From positions 847,454-911,453 of the forward strand of contig CAJNDS010000713.1 in assembly GCA_905221605.1 (NCBI GenBank): a stretch of 64,000 nt of DNA, read 5' to 3'. Below the pieces are notes generated by a model. That model had not been told where the DNA came from and made no database searches. It saw only the letters and a program-made list of their open reading frames with translations. Shown here one piece after another: positions 12,507 through 24,835 of this stretch (position 1 is the first letter of the stretch; each line of letters opens with the position of its first letter). Source of the stretch: Symbiodinium natans. Taxonomy: Eukaryota; Sar; Dinophyceae; Suessiales; Symbiodiniaceae. The translations under genes and the position numbers were made by a program.

Positions 12507-12897
12507 TTCTGGGGGGCTCTGAGTCTCACTTTGCAAACGCTGACCGCCTCGGCCGGCCCGTCTGCAGAATCAGGGATGGGAGTTACCGGGTGGGGGGTGG
12601 GAGATGTGGGGATGGGCGGTGGGATGGGGAGTGGAGTGGAGTGGAGAGGGGCAATACGTTTTTATTCGGCTGAGACTAGATTCTGTTGAAGTGACAGTAC
12701 GGTCACACAGCATTGCCGTAATCTTGTGGTACAGCCTTTGGAGCGTTTCGGAACCTGCAGCATTGAAGCTGGCGATATCGTGCCCAAAAGTAGGTTCAGG
12801 TTTTGAATTGCAGTTGGCTCGGCTTGCGATGTGCACAGCCAGGCACTCATTGAAGCCAAGATCGTCTCGGAGGCAATGCTGAGATGTTTTGTCGGCC

Positions 12898-13125
12898 TCA
12901 ATAGACTGCGAAGTGAAGAAGCCAGCTGAATCGCGGTTTTTTGCGAATATTAATCAAGTACGAAAGATACTTTGGATCGGTGCGAACGAGCTCCGCACAG
13001 TGGCCGCGGAAGCATGCGGAAGGGTCTGGGGAAGCAACTTCTCGCGGAAACTCGCAAACGGGCACATGACATCTGCGGAGACTTTGCGGAAACTCCATGC
13101 AAGCGGCGAACGGGGTCGATTCTGA
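12898..13125 (+). CDS. Possible exon ending in a stop, hypothetical
   Basis: A frame of about 75 codons with a mixed helix-like composition (for example KILWIGANELRTVAAE) ends at a TGA. It has a better residue mix than surrounding frames. Repeats of GCGGAAAC-type sequence inside it (13,020-13,095) could instead explain the open frame. No family is recognised. It is either an alternative last exon, a small separate gene, or a chance frame. Confidence 0.28.
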   Translation, partial: SIDCEVKKPAESRFFANINQVRKILWIGANELRTVAAEACGRVWGSNFSRKLANGHMTSAETLRKLHASGERGRF

Positions 13126-14300
13126 ACCGAAGGCTTTTGTCTCTCGCAGCTTTACTTTGCTGAGCCGATACCAGAAATCCAAAGCTCGGGGCGCAATACA
13201 AGCATCGGTTTGAACTTCGAGTGTCATTCCACGGGACATGTACCGAAGACTACAAGTGTACTTCGTGGAAGTAACTGTACGAAGGCATGCGAAAATGGCT
13301 CCGCGGAAGGAAGTGTTGAAAGCAAGCCCTCAGAAGCTACCTCGAGCGGCACATGGTCTGCAGAAGGGTTCTGCGAAAGAAAAGTATATATCAATTGTCC
13401 ACCTCATCGAACAAAAGCAAAAGCTTAGCTGGCGAGTGCGCCATGCGGTGAACATCCGAAATACATGACTAGCTGACTGATTAGGTTTTAGAGAAGATAT
13501 CTGCTTGCGCAGGATCAGCAGCCCGCTTTGGAGGCAGCGCTGAAGCCAGGAGGGTCAGAACCTCTGTCACCGTGGTCATGTTTACAATGTCGCAGAGACC
13601 TCCGGCTTGTGTCTTTACAAATATCTTCTTGCGGTCTCCTTTGCGGTCTTTGCTTCCTTCACGTCCTTCGCTTATTTCGGACATTGCTCTGCAGAATCAA
13701 GTTCGCGGCTGTTGGGCAGCACACCACTTCCTGATCTGTCCCGAACCATGTTGCCTTGCGACATACGAAGGCTTGCTGATGTGCTGGTGAGCGGCATGAA
13801 GCTGTTCACCCTTGCTCAGGAGAATGCCTGGGCTCGAGACCTAGCAGACGGAACTGGTTTTCAAGTCAAGCCGGGTTTCTAGTCGGGTTGACATTCTTCG
13901 TCCCGAAATGAAAGGCTTTGAAAAAAATCAAAGGGCGCTCCGCAATATTTGGGTCTTTGCATACCAAGTAAGTCATGACCACACCTTTTATGTTTTTCCG
14001 CGTATATGCTCAGACGGGGGGGCAACACCTAGGTTGGTCGGGGAGGAACTTTTTAGCGTGCTTGGAGGGAGGACACGCAGGAAAACGCAAACACCAAAGC
14101 CATCGCTATCCAAAGACCCATGTCCGCTCTCTGATGGGTTTTTGGAACATGAAGTGATTTATTGAAGCTCCCCTTTCTGTCTGCAATTTCTGACCTGACT
14201 TAGGCGTTCGTGGCTGTGCCTTTCGGCGAGCTCTTCTTGGCACTCATGTTAGGTGCGCAGTGAAGCTTTGTTGCTCATCATCCATCATCTGCAAATGCAG
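13126..14300. other. Intron or spacer with competing open frames
   Basis: At 13,210-13,468 two overlapping forward frames are both open and both plausible (one Ser/Glu-rich, one Lys-rich), so neither is called. Nothing else is supported. Confidence 0.4.
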
Positions 14301-14330
14301 TTGTTGCGAAAGTTGTACCAGCGGCTCCAG
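14301..14330 (+). CDS. 30-bp coiled-coil microexon
   Basis: After an AAATGCAG acceptor, ten codons read LLRKLYQRLQ, followed by a CAG|GTTTCAC donor. The length equals that of the 30-bp microexon at 7,089-7,118. It starts after CAG and ends on CAG, in phase 0. It is too short to stand alone and is believable only as part of the chain. Confidence 0.42.
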
Positions 14331-15302
14331 GTTTCACAGGATTAACATTCCGAAAGTGCATCTCAAGCAGACAGCGACTGCAAAGAGTGTCCAGCGAGCG
14401 CTAGACTTTGCTAGACAGCTGCTCGAAGCACATCAGCCACTTCCATTATTGGGTGCACCGGACGCAAGCCACGCATGCAGGAGTGCTAACATGTTCTTCC
14501 GGACTTAACGTGAGCAGCTCAGATCTGGAGTCCTGCAAAAGGTGACAAATCGCCAATGGCGCTGGCATGCAACGCCACGCAATTGGGCACACAAGTATCA
14601 CAGATTGCCCACTACTGTAGCACACTGTGGGCAGGTGCACAGGGTGAGAAGGCAAACAGGCGAAGCCTCCATTCCCTCGCAGTGAAGCCCAGACCTGGCT
14701 CCGTGCGGATGCCGTGTACTCCCTGCTGACCTTGGCTGGCGCTGCGTCCTGAGCGTCCGCTCTGAGCCGTGGCTTTCAATGAATTCAGGTTGCGATGCAC
14801 GAACACTGGGCAGGCGAGAGCACTTAGCCTAGGTGGTAGCACACACGCATAGCACAACCAACCCACCCACCCACCCACACAGAACACACACTAGAGAGAG
14901 TATGTCCGAGATTCTGCTGTAGGCTTGGTTCGCAAGCCAGCACCTGGAGCAAGTCCTTCTTCGCGTGAAAGAAGGTGCTGGCATCATGACACTGCGATAT
15001 GGTTTTGATGGTTTTAACTGCGTCATACACCACTCATGCTCTGGGCAAGGGGGTCGGATCTGTGAGACTAGGACAGGTACTGAACGAGGCTAGAATGTTC
15101 TCGAAGCTTTGGCACAGACCCGATGGGGACCGTTCGACGCTGGCAGCTGGCGGAGGTCGTGTTAGCTTGGTTTTCATCGATTTCCCGATGTTCTTTTCTG
15201 AGTGGCAGTGCGCATGGTGGTGTGCAAGAGCAGTCACTAACTGGTGGACTCAAAGAGTGTTAGTAGTTTTGCTTCACGCAGGGGTGGGCAACACGACACG
15301 GT
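14331..15302. other. Intron or spacer
   Basis: No supported exon. A short run of ACCC units (14,860-14,880) is the only repeat seen. Confidence 0.45.
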
Positions 15303-15378
15303 GAGCAACGCATGCAAAGAGTGCAGACAGTGCAGGCGCAGAACCAGACACTGCGCCGCCGACTGGAGGAAACTGCAG
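15303..15378 (+). CDS. Coiled-coil exon
   Basis: The frame reads EQRMQRVQTVQAQNQTLRR and on to LEETAG, a clear amphipathic helix with Gln and Arg on the polar face. The upstream border is after GGTGAG or slightly upstream; the frame closes with TGA at about 15,384, so a donor is expected near ACTGCAG at 15,377. It fits the chain of coiled-coil exons on this strand. Confidence 0.48.
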
Positions 15379-17076
15379 GAACCTGAGCATTTGGGGGATC
15401 CGTGGGAGCTCACAAGGAAAGCAGGTGAGCCCATTGTCAAGCTTGAAAGAGACACCCAGCAAGACAAAGTCCGTGCGTGTCCCGCCTCTGTTCACTATCC
15501 CGTTTGGGAGGTGCCTGGCGTGGAGTTCCAGGCCTACCAACTTGGCGCCCTCGGTGGGTGCCTGAGGGTTTTGCAGCATTGGCAGCACCAGTTAGGCAGC
15601 TAGTCACATGGCTCCTGATCCGGGGATCACGCCCCCTGCTTCTCCTTGAATGATAGCACCCAGGCGTCGTGGTGGCCGCGGCTTTCCTGGCCGTTGGTCT
15701 GATGAACACGCTTGTCGGGCTCTTCGATGCTTGGCTGAATGTATATTATTGCATGCCTCTGAGCGTCATCTTCGACTGCAACAAGCAGAAAAGGGACAAG
15801 GCTCGGTGGAAATCTGGGAATCGACGAAGAATACAAGTCATGGCTCGCAGGCAGCAGACATATTTCTGTTGCGCGCGTCATAACTGTCCTAGCGTCCAGC
15901 AGAAGTTGCCCGACGCAATTGAGCTTGGAGATGTGCCTGGCAACAGCCAAGGAATTACTCGTCAGGTCCTTGGAAACTGAAGGGCCTGTCATTTTGTCAC
16001 TTGCGGGTTTCGTCTGGCTGCTGAGAAGATCCGAGAGTCTTGCAGATAGCAAACCTAGGCGATGTGTCAGCTCTGTGCAGAGGAATCAGCGAGAAGTAGG
16101 ATAGCAGGTCACCTTCATAGCCGGCTGCAGCATCCTCGTGGTTCTCACAAGCATGGCGTTCCTGGCGCTTAGGCTTGGAAAGCAGGGTTGCTTCACTGTG
16201 GCATGAGGTGTGTCATGACAAGTGACAAGGTATCTGCACGTGCCATAGCAACCACGCCAGCCAGAGTGAGAATCCCGACCACGACCATGAGTCATGACCC
16301 GTTATTCTGCTAGACTTTCTTTCGGTGCACACCCTCTTTGTGGGCAAGTAGTGGGCAATGGCTCTGGCAAATGCAGGTGCGTGATGGTCTTTGGCTTGCT
16401 TCAGGACGGACCCGATGCTGCATGTCGTTAGTAGGAGCTCATCGTTTTGTGATCGTGCGTTGCACCAAGCACCAATGAGATCAGGATCATGCAGGCATGC
16501 AGTCGAGTAAAGAAATATGTTAATAGTGGCAGTATCACGCATGGCCAGTGCCTCAGAACTTGGGCTGAAAACACCTGGCAACTGCATGCTGTACCTAGCA
16601 ACAACAGAGAATAAAACGCAAGCCATTGTAGGTTACCTTCAACGTGCTAGCTCAAGACAACTCTAGATTCAAGAAAACTTAAACTAAGCCCCTGCAAGGG
16701 AAAGTAGTGGCCAGAGGCGCACGCTCCGGATGAAAATGCCCCAGAGGTTTAAAGGCAAGAGCAGCCTACAAGTTACCTGCACCTGAGACCAAAGGTGGCA
16801 GGGACGCTTCTCACCCAAGCATCCGGCACGGGCGTCGGTGCGCAGCGACCACTTCTAGAGGCGTGGAAGAGAGATGGAAGTGGGATGAAGAGAGCCTAGG
16901 GGTTCTTTTTGTTTATATGGCCCATGCCTGTATGCAGTGGCGTCGAGTGCCGCGCGAGGGAGCTAGCAGGGCCGTTTGACGAGGAAATAAATCCCGGACA
17001 AGTGCAAGCACAATCAATGAGACATCTCCATCACTCTCACACGCTCCCCTCTCGCTGTCCCTCTCTATCTCCTCCT
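15379..17076. other. Intron or spacer
   Basis: A frame at 15,500-15,600 beginning after GGGAG is weakly exon-like. On the opposite strand open frames at 15.6-16.6 kb lack recognisable features. No repeats of note. Confidence 0.4.
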
Positions 17077-17087
17077 GTCCTTCTCCC

Positions 17088-17156
<69 letters not shown>

Positions 17157-17160
17157 TCTC
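17077..17160. repeat. CT microsatellite
   Basis: A CCCT and CT tract with a core of uninterrupted CT dinucleotides from about 17,106 to 17,158, lightly interrupted by TTT. It causes a spurious Ser/Leu repeat frame. Confidence 0.93.
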
Positions 17161-17752
17161 CGTCGCCTTTGGGGAGTATAGCACTCCCTCCGGCAATTGT
17201 GCTGAGTCCTCTCTTCTCCTCGCCCTCTGAGCCCTCAAAATGTGTTGCGAAAGCGGTTGCGAGAAATGCTTCCGAACGTTCCCACTGGCAATAACTTTAC
17301 AGCCCCCCCCCCCCCTCTAGCCCCATCTCGTCTCTCCCCCAATCTGCCATTATTCGTGACGTGCCCTGTGCAACAGCTGCCGGCAGGGGGGCTTCTCAAG
17401 TGGCAACGAGGGCCACTCCGCCTTTTGAGAAGGGTTGCCGGACGTGTCGGCGCCATGCGTTCGGCGCATTGTGGTGGCTGCTGCTGATGGCCTTGTGGTT
17501 TTTCAAGCCCTTGGCACGAAGCATCATGGCAGCGAAACAGAAGATTATTTGCGGCCTGCATGTCCTGTAAATCCCACGGCCGCCACTGTAGGCTCCCAGA
17601 AGAACGAGTCACCCTCAAAGTCTGCCAAAGTTCAGCGTTAAAAAGGTCATGCGCTCTGAGTGACTGTGCTGGTCTTCCAGTGGCAGATCGCGTGGCTGCA
17701 TGATTAGGGCAGCCTTTGCATGTGTTTTGGTCGTTGTCAGTCAGCCGCTCTA
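17161..17752. other. Spacer with a C run
   Basis: A run of C lies at about 17,303-17,315. Open frames across 17,235-17,640 exist on both strands and I cannot support either. Confidence 0.45.
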
Positions 17753-18094
17753 ATCAGTCACCGATTCATGTAGGTACAATGCACATGCACAAACTACCAA
17801 CTAGGACCTAACTAGGAGCGCTTCCACAGAAAGTCCTCTGCCACGGGTTACATACATCCATCCGAGCTTATGGCCCGTGTTGCCCGTCGCAAAGCCAAGC
17901 CCAGCTGGTCGTGGTCTTGGCTTATCAGTCACCGATTCATGTAGGTACAATGCACATGCACAAACTACCAACTAGGACCTAACTAGGAGCGCTTCCACAG
18001 AAAGTCCTCTGCCACGGGTTACATACATCCATCCGAGCTTATGGCCCGTGTTGCCCGTCGCAAAGCCAAGCCCAGCTGGTCGTGGTCTTGGCTT
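17753..18094. repeat. Perfect 171-bp tandem duplication
   Basis: Bases 17,753-17,923 and 17,924-18,094 are identical over all 171 bp by direct reading. The unit begins ATCAGTCACCGATTCATG and ends GTCGTGGTCTTGGCTT. There is no coding frame of note in it. Perfect identity means a very recent duplication or an assembly artefact. Confidence 0.95.
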
Positions 18095-18893
18095 CTCAGA
18101 TTCTGTCGGATTTCAGTTGGACATGAAGAAACGAGGAGGACACGCCAGCTATCGCCACCTACTTCCTGGGAGCCTAGAGGCAGCTGTGGTGGTCTTCATC
18201 AGTAGTTCAAGGGAGGCATGGGTGGCCCCCTCGTTCCCTCCAAGAAGACATCAGTTGCATTATGTTGCATGGCATAGTCGTGAGTCTAGGCAGGCACTAG
18301 TATTGGATGCATGGCTCTTGGGACACGCACCTTGCGAGCTTGTGCTGATGTCATGGCCATGAGCGTCGAGCTACATTTCTGGATCCTGCAAAGCTCGCCC
18401 CGCCTCCTTGCCTCCGAAACGCTTTTCAAGATGTAAGCGCACGGTCTCTTCAAGCAATCCCGCTAGCTGACCACTTCAGGACCACAAAACACCCCTGCCC
18501 CGCCAACCTACGTCTTGGCTTCGCGCAATCGCAGCACCGAACAATAACATGCCGATTGCAAACCTTTGAGCAGTCACAGAAAGTCGCTTTCGCTCCCGTC
18601 GATCGAAAACTTGCCTCGCCGTGGATGAACTGCTGAACCCAAACCGTTTTTATTTTGTTCATATCTCCCTCCAAGGTCTCCGAGCATCGATACTGTCTCG
18701 GGGTATCTCGCAGTGATTGCTGTGGCTGGTGCAGAGCTCAGGGCCTCAAGGGTCACTTTGATGATGAGCAGTGTTCTGGGCAACGTCTCAGCCGAGCACC
18801 TTATGATGCCCAGCTGCTCTTGCATCAGGAAGTGTGGAGCACGAAGTCGTACCGCATCCTGGTCACTAAGGGATGGTGCTGTGGCTTCTTTGG
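18095..18893. other. Intron or spacer
   Basis: No supported exon or repeat. Confidence 0.45.
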
Positions 18894-18940
18894 AGCCTGG
18901 GCCGGTTGCAGCAAGAGGTCGATGGGCTGGAATCCCAGAT
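18894..18940 (+). CDS. Short coiled-coil exon
   Basis: The frame reads SLGRLQQEVDGLESQI, a two-heptad coil. A GTTGCAG acceptor at about 18,910 could also give a shorter exon, CAAGAG to CCCAG. The 3' border is unresolved. It resembles the other helix exons in composition. Confidence 0.38.
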
Positions 18941-19196
18941 CCACGGGCTTCCTATTTGTCAGATCCGCATGACTTGTGTGGCAACCGTTCCCGGCAGCGT
19001 ATGGTATTGGTACCGCAAGGCTAGCGGCCCGTGCAGAAGTGGGCGTACAGGAAGTTCGAAGGCCACGGCCACAGCCTTTTTCAGTTTCCACGTTCGTAAA
19101 TATCTGACGTGGGAAAGTCTCGAATGCTGCGTTATCTGAGCTACTGGTGAGCAAGCAGATTCTGATCAGTACTCTCTCGCTCTCTCACAAATAGAT

Positions 19197-19315
19197 CAAA
19201 CGGACTGTGTATACATATACATAATACATACATACTAGTACGAGTACATGCATGTATACACACATATGCCTATATAAATAAGCAAAAAAAATAAATGAAT
19301 AAATAAATAAATAAA

Positions 19316-19364
<49 letters not shown>

Positions 19365-19365
19365 G
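19197..19365. repeat. AT-rich compound microsatellite
   Basis: ATACAT-type units, then AAAT units (about 19,291-19,320), then GTATAT units running into pure AT (19,321-19,364). It stands out sharply from the GC-balanced surroundings. Confidence 0.93.
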
Positions 19366-19551
19366 AACGCATGTTTGCATGTCATGTGTGTGGGAGCCAA
19401 GGCTGCTGGACCCCCGCGGAGCGTTTGGGGTCTAGGCGACCCCGAAGAGCACGCCAGCGAGGGATCCGAGGGCCGCAGATCTGCCAGAATCTGCCAGGGT
19501 GGCAAAGTGTCAGGTTGGCTTAAGTCGATCATCTTACAGTGTCTTTTACAG

Positions 19552-19692
19552 CTTCAGCAGGTTGACCCGTATGGTGACCTTGGTGATGTCTGCCCAGGCC
19601 TGAGCACATGGTGGTTCGACGGTTCCTGGTCAGCTAAACTCAGAAATGTTGAGACCATCAGTATCATGCCCGTCAGTATGTTGAGGGTTGGC
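19552..19692 (+). CDS. Possible exon, Trp/Gly-rich hypothetical
   Basis: After the acceptor TCTTTTACAG the frame reads LQQVDPYGDLGDVCPGLSTW and stays open to a TAG near 19,695. The acceptor has a good pyrimidine tract. The donor is not located. No family is recognised. Position and strand allow it to be a later exon of the coiled-coil gene. Confidence 0.36.
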
Positions 19693-20504
19693 TAGACCGT
19701 TCGGCATGACACATGTTCCAAAAGTTGAGATTGTAGAGTTGCAGTGTCTGTGCTTCGGGGTGGCTGGTTGGCACAAGTTCTGCGCAGTATCTTCAGCGCG
19801 TATCCAACTCGATTTCAAGGAGCCAAGACAGCACGCACGCCCCAAGGCCCTAGGAGCTTGGGGGCATCATGGTCAAGCTTGACGGGCAATGCTTATGTGT
19901 GAGGTGCTCAGGGAGGCTGTGTGAGGCTGTATGCGGCTGTGTGAGGCTGCCCCGGCATCCGCAGTTTTAAGCACACACGCTGATGGCATGCGAAAGTCCA
20001 GCAGTGCTGCTGCATCAAGCTGCCGCCTTCTCCTGTGGGGCTCCTACCAGTGTCCTGCAGTTTCAGCGTAGGTTGGCTTGTTGATGTGATTTCTGGAGAG
20101 GTTGGTGTGACTGATCACATCCGCCAAGTGGTCACCACCCTCCCAACGCAAGGTGGATGGGTGGATGCGAGGGGCTGGTTCACCGCAAGAATCCGCTTGT
20201 TTCGCCGAAACTGGTAAGAGGACATGCCACAAAAAGTGTTGTGATGGTTGTTTTGCGCTTTGCTCCGATTGGCCTTGGTGTTTTTTGAACAGCGATACCA
20301 CACTGAAACGACGCACACAACACAAACTAAAGCACAACAAATGCAAAGTCAACTCTCAAAGCAAACCAAAAACCACAAAATGAATGCAAAGCCGAAACAA
20401 AAAAACATACACAACAAAAATGCAAGCAGCCAACGCCCAACAAAAAGCCCAAATATACCGCGCTGCATTGATAATTACACTTGACAAGCCTGCATTCTCT
20501 CTCA
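19693..20504. other. Intron or spacer, A-rich part at 20.3-20.45 kb
   Basis: An AAAC/CAAA-rich stretch at about 20,320-20,460 gives chance Lys/Gln frames. No supported exon. Confidence 0.45.
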
Positions 20505-21750
20505 CCTCTTCTGTAAGGCTTGCATGCTGTGTGCCATGTAAGGCAGCTGTAGGCTGAGACAGAGGCACAGACTTCAGGGTCATGGGAGGAGTTTCTATGC
20601 TGTGCGAGACACTTCTTGCAGGCGGCTCTGACTGCAGCGCAGCGCCTTCTGGGTCCGACATGCAGGTGACGTTGCAATGCTTCGTGGACTGAGGGCTGAG
20701 TGGGAAGTGGATTGGAGTGTGTGAGTGCATGAGTGTGTGTGACCGCAGCCATCGACTGCTTCATCCTTGATCGGCTTGGCAAGGACAAGGGCCTCGAAAT
20801 TGCTTAAGGCACGAGAGTAATCCGTTCTAAGGCTACTCATGTTGTTGCATGGCGTAAGCTCTGGTGCATTCAGGACTTCTCCTATGAACTCTGCGTGGAT
20901 CAAAATGGAAGAGTTTGGCTTGGGAACTGCCAGAGAGACAGTGCTTCTACTGCAGGCCAAGGGACATGGGGCTGAGACTTTGCAGTGGCTTCGTGGCATT
21001 GCTTCAGGCCATAAACAGGAGCTTCGGTACGACGACGATCCAAAGCGAGGCCTGAACCGGCAAATGGGTCTGCTTTGCGAGTATTCCATGCGGGACAATC
21101 ATCCCTACGCTTTTCATTCTTTTGTGCCTAGCGGCAGGGGCCGGCCCTGCCGACTCTGTAGCCAAGAGCAAGAGACAGCAATAACAACAGTAACCGGCGC
21201 AGCAGCTAACAAGGTAACAGGCGAAGCAACTAGCAAGGTAACAGGCGCAGTAGGACAAGAAGTACATCATAGTGGAAGTAGGAATGGTCGGAATAGCAGT
21301 GGTGAATGACAGCAGTATAGTAGGGCGAGGAAACGCAAAAACGGACCTGTAATGCTGATGAGAAGCTTTACAAAGCACGAGTGTAATTGAAACTGCCTCT
21401 GGGGTGGTTTTTATGAGTTTTGCTTGTGGGTTTTCAGGTCTAGCGCGCGTGCTGGCTTCATGAAGATTACACGTGCATGCTTTTTGTGGTGGTGCAGATG
21501 AATGACCGAAAGGTCGGTCACTCGAAAGGCGGTGATGATGCTCGTATAGCTTCCCCCCAGCACACAGAAGGATTTCTGAATCCCCCAGACCCCCCCCAAC
21601 AACAAACAGAAGAATCTGCTTCGTACTTGGCCATGGTGGGCGTGGTGGGTCTGGACAGCGGTGTCCAGCGCCTTGGCCGCATTCTCCAGACTTACTTCTG
21701 CATTTCTTCAGGTGCTGAATCTTCCTGCGTGCTCTCGGGCTAGCACCGAT
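20505..21750. repeat. Dispersed repeat, copy A
   Basis: 20,505 to about 21,070 is clearly related to 37,450-37,982 (for example shared CTGACTGCAGCGCAGCG, TCCTTGATCGGCTTGGCAAG and GCATTCAGGACTTCTCCTAT), with many substitutions and small indels. A second shared block, 21,617-21,745 against 38,668-38,785 (around GGCCATGGTGGGCGT), follows at a similar distance in the same order. The intervening sequence is less alike. An ACAGGCGCAG/GTAACA short repeat lies at about 21,190-21,260 in this copy only. No terminal repeats or transposase are seen. Frames that span both copies are not conserved, so I treat it as non-coding. Confidence 0.75.
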
Positions 21751-22915
21751 ATGTCTTATTGGAAGGTGCTGAAACTTGAGCTTAGCGAAGGTGCTGCAGG
21801 TCAGGGAAAGAAGCAGCAGGCGTCAACTAATATCAACTAGCACTTCATCACCGCAGCGATTCACTTTGAGTTTGCTTCATTTCAGGGTTGCGGGCCATGT
21901 AGGGACCGAGTTTGAGCTCTTTATGAAGAAGCTCGCAGTCGTGCTGAGGCTAAAATGGCCAGCTTGGAGCCGTTGTCCTTCCTGTGGCGGGAAAAGCTGC
22001 CCTGAGGACAGCAGACCCAACCCTGCCACACTCTTGATGGGATTTGCGGCCCCTGCACTGTCAATGTCATTCGAGTGTAACATGCCCCAGAAAACTCCTA
22101 AAGCCACACACGATCACACACGTGCAAGGTTGGCGCAAGTGCACACCAAGGGTTGGCGCAAGACGAAGAATTTAATGTACTATAAGCTGATAAGTACAAG
22201 TCCGACGAAAGCAATTTCAGATGAAACCCTGCGTGCGCAAGGTCCGCGCAAGCTTTGTGGGCAAGCGCACCCCAAGGGGCATTTCGGGGATGAGGAATAT
22301 CCTTGAAACCGCGCATGGCACGTCCACCTGTCCGGAACTGAAAGACGATTCCTTTTCTTTTTCTTGCTGAGGTTGGCAAGAGTACCATCTTGCAGGTATA
22401 CTAGATTGAAATTCAGCAGCCCGACCCAGAGAAGGGAATCGATGCATTGCCAGTGCTGCTTTCGCTGCCCGGTGTGATGCAACATCTGATGCCAGCTTAA
22501 CTCCAAATCTTGCCAGGATTTGACACCGAGCTCTTCTGGCAGCACGGCCTATGAGGAGTACCGCATGTTCGGATCCTTGTGATGCATCTCTATCACATGT
22601 ACCACTCAGCGAGAAGCAATGTCCTGCGCCCTTGCAGGACATGCCATGGTACCCAGAACCATCACCAAGCTCTTCTGGCAGTACAACCTTGAAGGAGTCG
22701 TGTCGCTCTGACATGCCTTATCCACCCGGCCTGATGTTTTGTAGCAAAAGGACCAGCTGGCAGAGTGCCTCGACTGCGCTGAGCGATGGGGACCGCATAT
22801 GATCACAGCAAGCACCGGCTTTCAGTCATTTTCTGTTTGGTTTGAACTCCGAGACCCCCCGCGCAGGCTGGACTCAGATGGCGAGCTCGAACTCCTGAGA
22901 TGGCAAAACTTGTAG
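21751..22915. other. Intron or spacer with short internal duplications
   Basis: AAGGTTGGCGCAAG-type and AGCTCTTCTGGCAG-type sequences each occur twice (22,120-22,160; 22,529-22,543 and 22,670-22,684). The second pair could be duplicated small exons, since both copies continue in a similar Ser-rich frame. No further support. Confidence 0.38.
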
Positions 22916-24835
22916 CTGAAAGACCAGCTGCAAACAGAGTTCCTTGGAAGCAGAAGCAGGTACTTCTGCACCCTTGTGCGTAACTTCAAGAAGACCAGGA
23001 AGGAGAGAGCTCGGAACGACCAGAAACGCAATCTCAAGTTCTACAAGGACAGGGCGGTTCCTGCTTCCACTTTCCGGCATACTTGCGTGATGATGGATGC
23101 TAGATGTGGACCGGGCTTCTTGCCTGCGAGGCAGCCTACGCTGGCCTCCTGGACGAAAAGAATCAGGGGGCCGCCGCCACTTGCCATGCACCCTCCATAG
23201 TCTCGCACCATAGCATGTTGGTGAAAGTGTGGCACATAGTACAACAGGATATCATGGGCTGTTGAAACTTCTTAGCTTGCAACATCGATTATCGATACCG
23301 CAGGGTGAGGCATTAAAGACTTTCACTCTGAGGCTGCCAAGCTGCGCGAGAAGCAGTTGATGGATGAGTTGGAGGAGCGGCAGAAGGAGATCTCAAGGAG
23401 GAGCACATTCCGAAGGTGTCCTGGTCCATCGCCATTCTTGCTTGCGCTTACTGTTGCTGCAGGATGCGAGAAGAGCTGGAAGCCCGACAGCTTCGCTGCA
23501 GCATTGCGATGATCCATAGGTGCCATAGGTCGCCGACCACAGCAGCCTCATGCCAGTGCCATGATTTGGTAGACAAGGACCATGCGACAGGAAATCGAGC
23601 GTGGGTGGAAGCAGCATGTGGAGGATCTAGAGAGTGCTTTAGTGGCTGAACGCAAGATTCCTGGCTGCAGCCTTGCATTGATATCCGGGTTTTTTGGCCA
23701 CCGACGTGGGGTTCCGCTTCCAAGCAGTGACCACAGCGGCATGCTGCAATGTTCGGTTCAACATCTAAGAAATGCTGCGAGCAGCAAGAGCTTCATCAAA
23801 GGTGCTTACACAACGGCACTGCCTTCCCCACCAACATGAGCCTGACCTCCTTGCAAACGTGGGATATCAATTTTGCAAACCACCTTCCAAGCACTGCTAA
23901 ACTGCAAAACCAACTGCATGTGGAGCATGTGGAATCTTTACAGCTCCAAGTTGTACTGCCTCAGGAAGGGCCAAACGCAGGGCGTGAAGCCCCCGAGAGT
24001 GTCTGGGCTCAACTCTGTACGATCGTTACTGACTGTAAGACTCACCGGTGGCTTTCATGTGTTTTTTGCTGTGGGGCCGGGCGCAACATGTAGGCAACCA
24101 GCCACGCCGCACTCCAGACCCAGCGACCTGACTGAAGCCTGATGAGCGCGTGACTGTGATCATTCCCATTTTTGCTGCAACGCTGCCTACGAGGGTCACA
24201 GGGATGCCGGCCTCCTCCCAGAAAGCCTGCAACAAGGCTTGCCAGACAGACTGCCAGGACAGGTTGCGACCTCTAGCTGAGAGAATTGGCAGACAGAGCC
24301 GCGCAGGATGAGCCTGGCATGGGCCCTGCGGCGACACGTGCTCCGTGCGCACGCGCTTCTGGGCCTAGAGACTGTAGTGTGCTTGCGTGAAACTGGTATG
24401 AGCTGTAGCTCAGACGCAAGCTGGTCATTATTGAGTGTTGTTTGGTTGCCCGAGGTTGGTTGTGGAGAGTGGGATCCCCACAAGCTTCTTTTGCAGCTTG
24501 GTCTCAGAAGCTTCAAGAAGAATTGTTGGTTGTAAGCGTTGAAGGCGAGTGTCCTGACGCGCTGCTCTAAGGCCTGGCCTATTCCCATACCTCTCCGCTG
24601 CTTGTCTGTGATATTTTGGGTGCACAACAGCCTTGCATGCCGGACACAGCACAACATTTTGTTGTTCCCAGTGCCCGCAGGTGGGGGACATCTTGAGCTG
24701 GCGCCTGACATCCCGGCAGACCAGGAGCCCCGAGGCAACGGAGTCACGAAAGGACATGGATCTACTGCTACAAGTCAGTGCAGTGCAGTTGGAGCGAGAT
24801 ACGGAGCACGTGTTGGGAATGAGGCGTTGCTGCAA
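22916..24835 (+). CDS. Second cluster of coiled-coil exons
   Basis: Four helix-coding stretches on this strand: 22,916-22,959 (LKDQLQTEF, donor CAG|GTACTT), 23,333-23,400 (AAKLREKQLMDELEERQKEI), 23,591-23,656 (after CGACAG: EIERGWKQHVEDLESAL, 22 codons) and 24,681-24,835 (after CCCGCAG: VGDILSWRLTSRQ, later QLERDTEHVLGMR). Glu/Gln/Lys/Arg dominate, with regularly spaced Leu. Borders downstream of 23,400 and 24,835 are not fixed. This continues the 3.2-15.4 kb chain in the same direction and style, consistent with one long multi-exon gene for a coiled-coil protein, though separate genes cannot be excluded. Confidence 0.5.
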
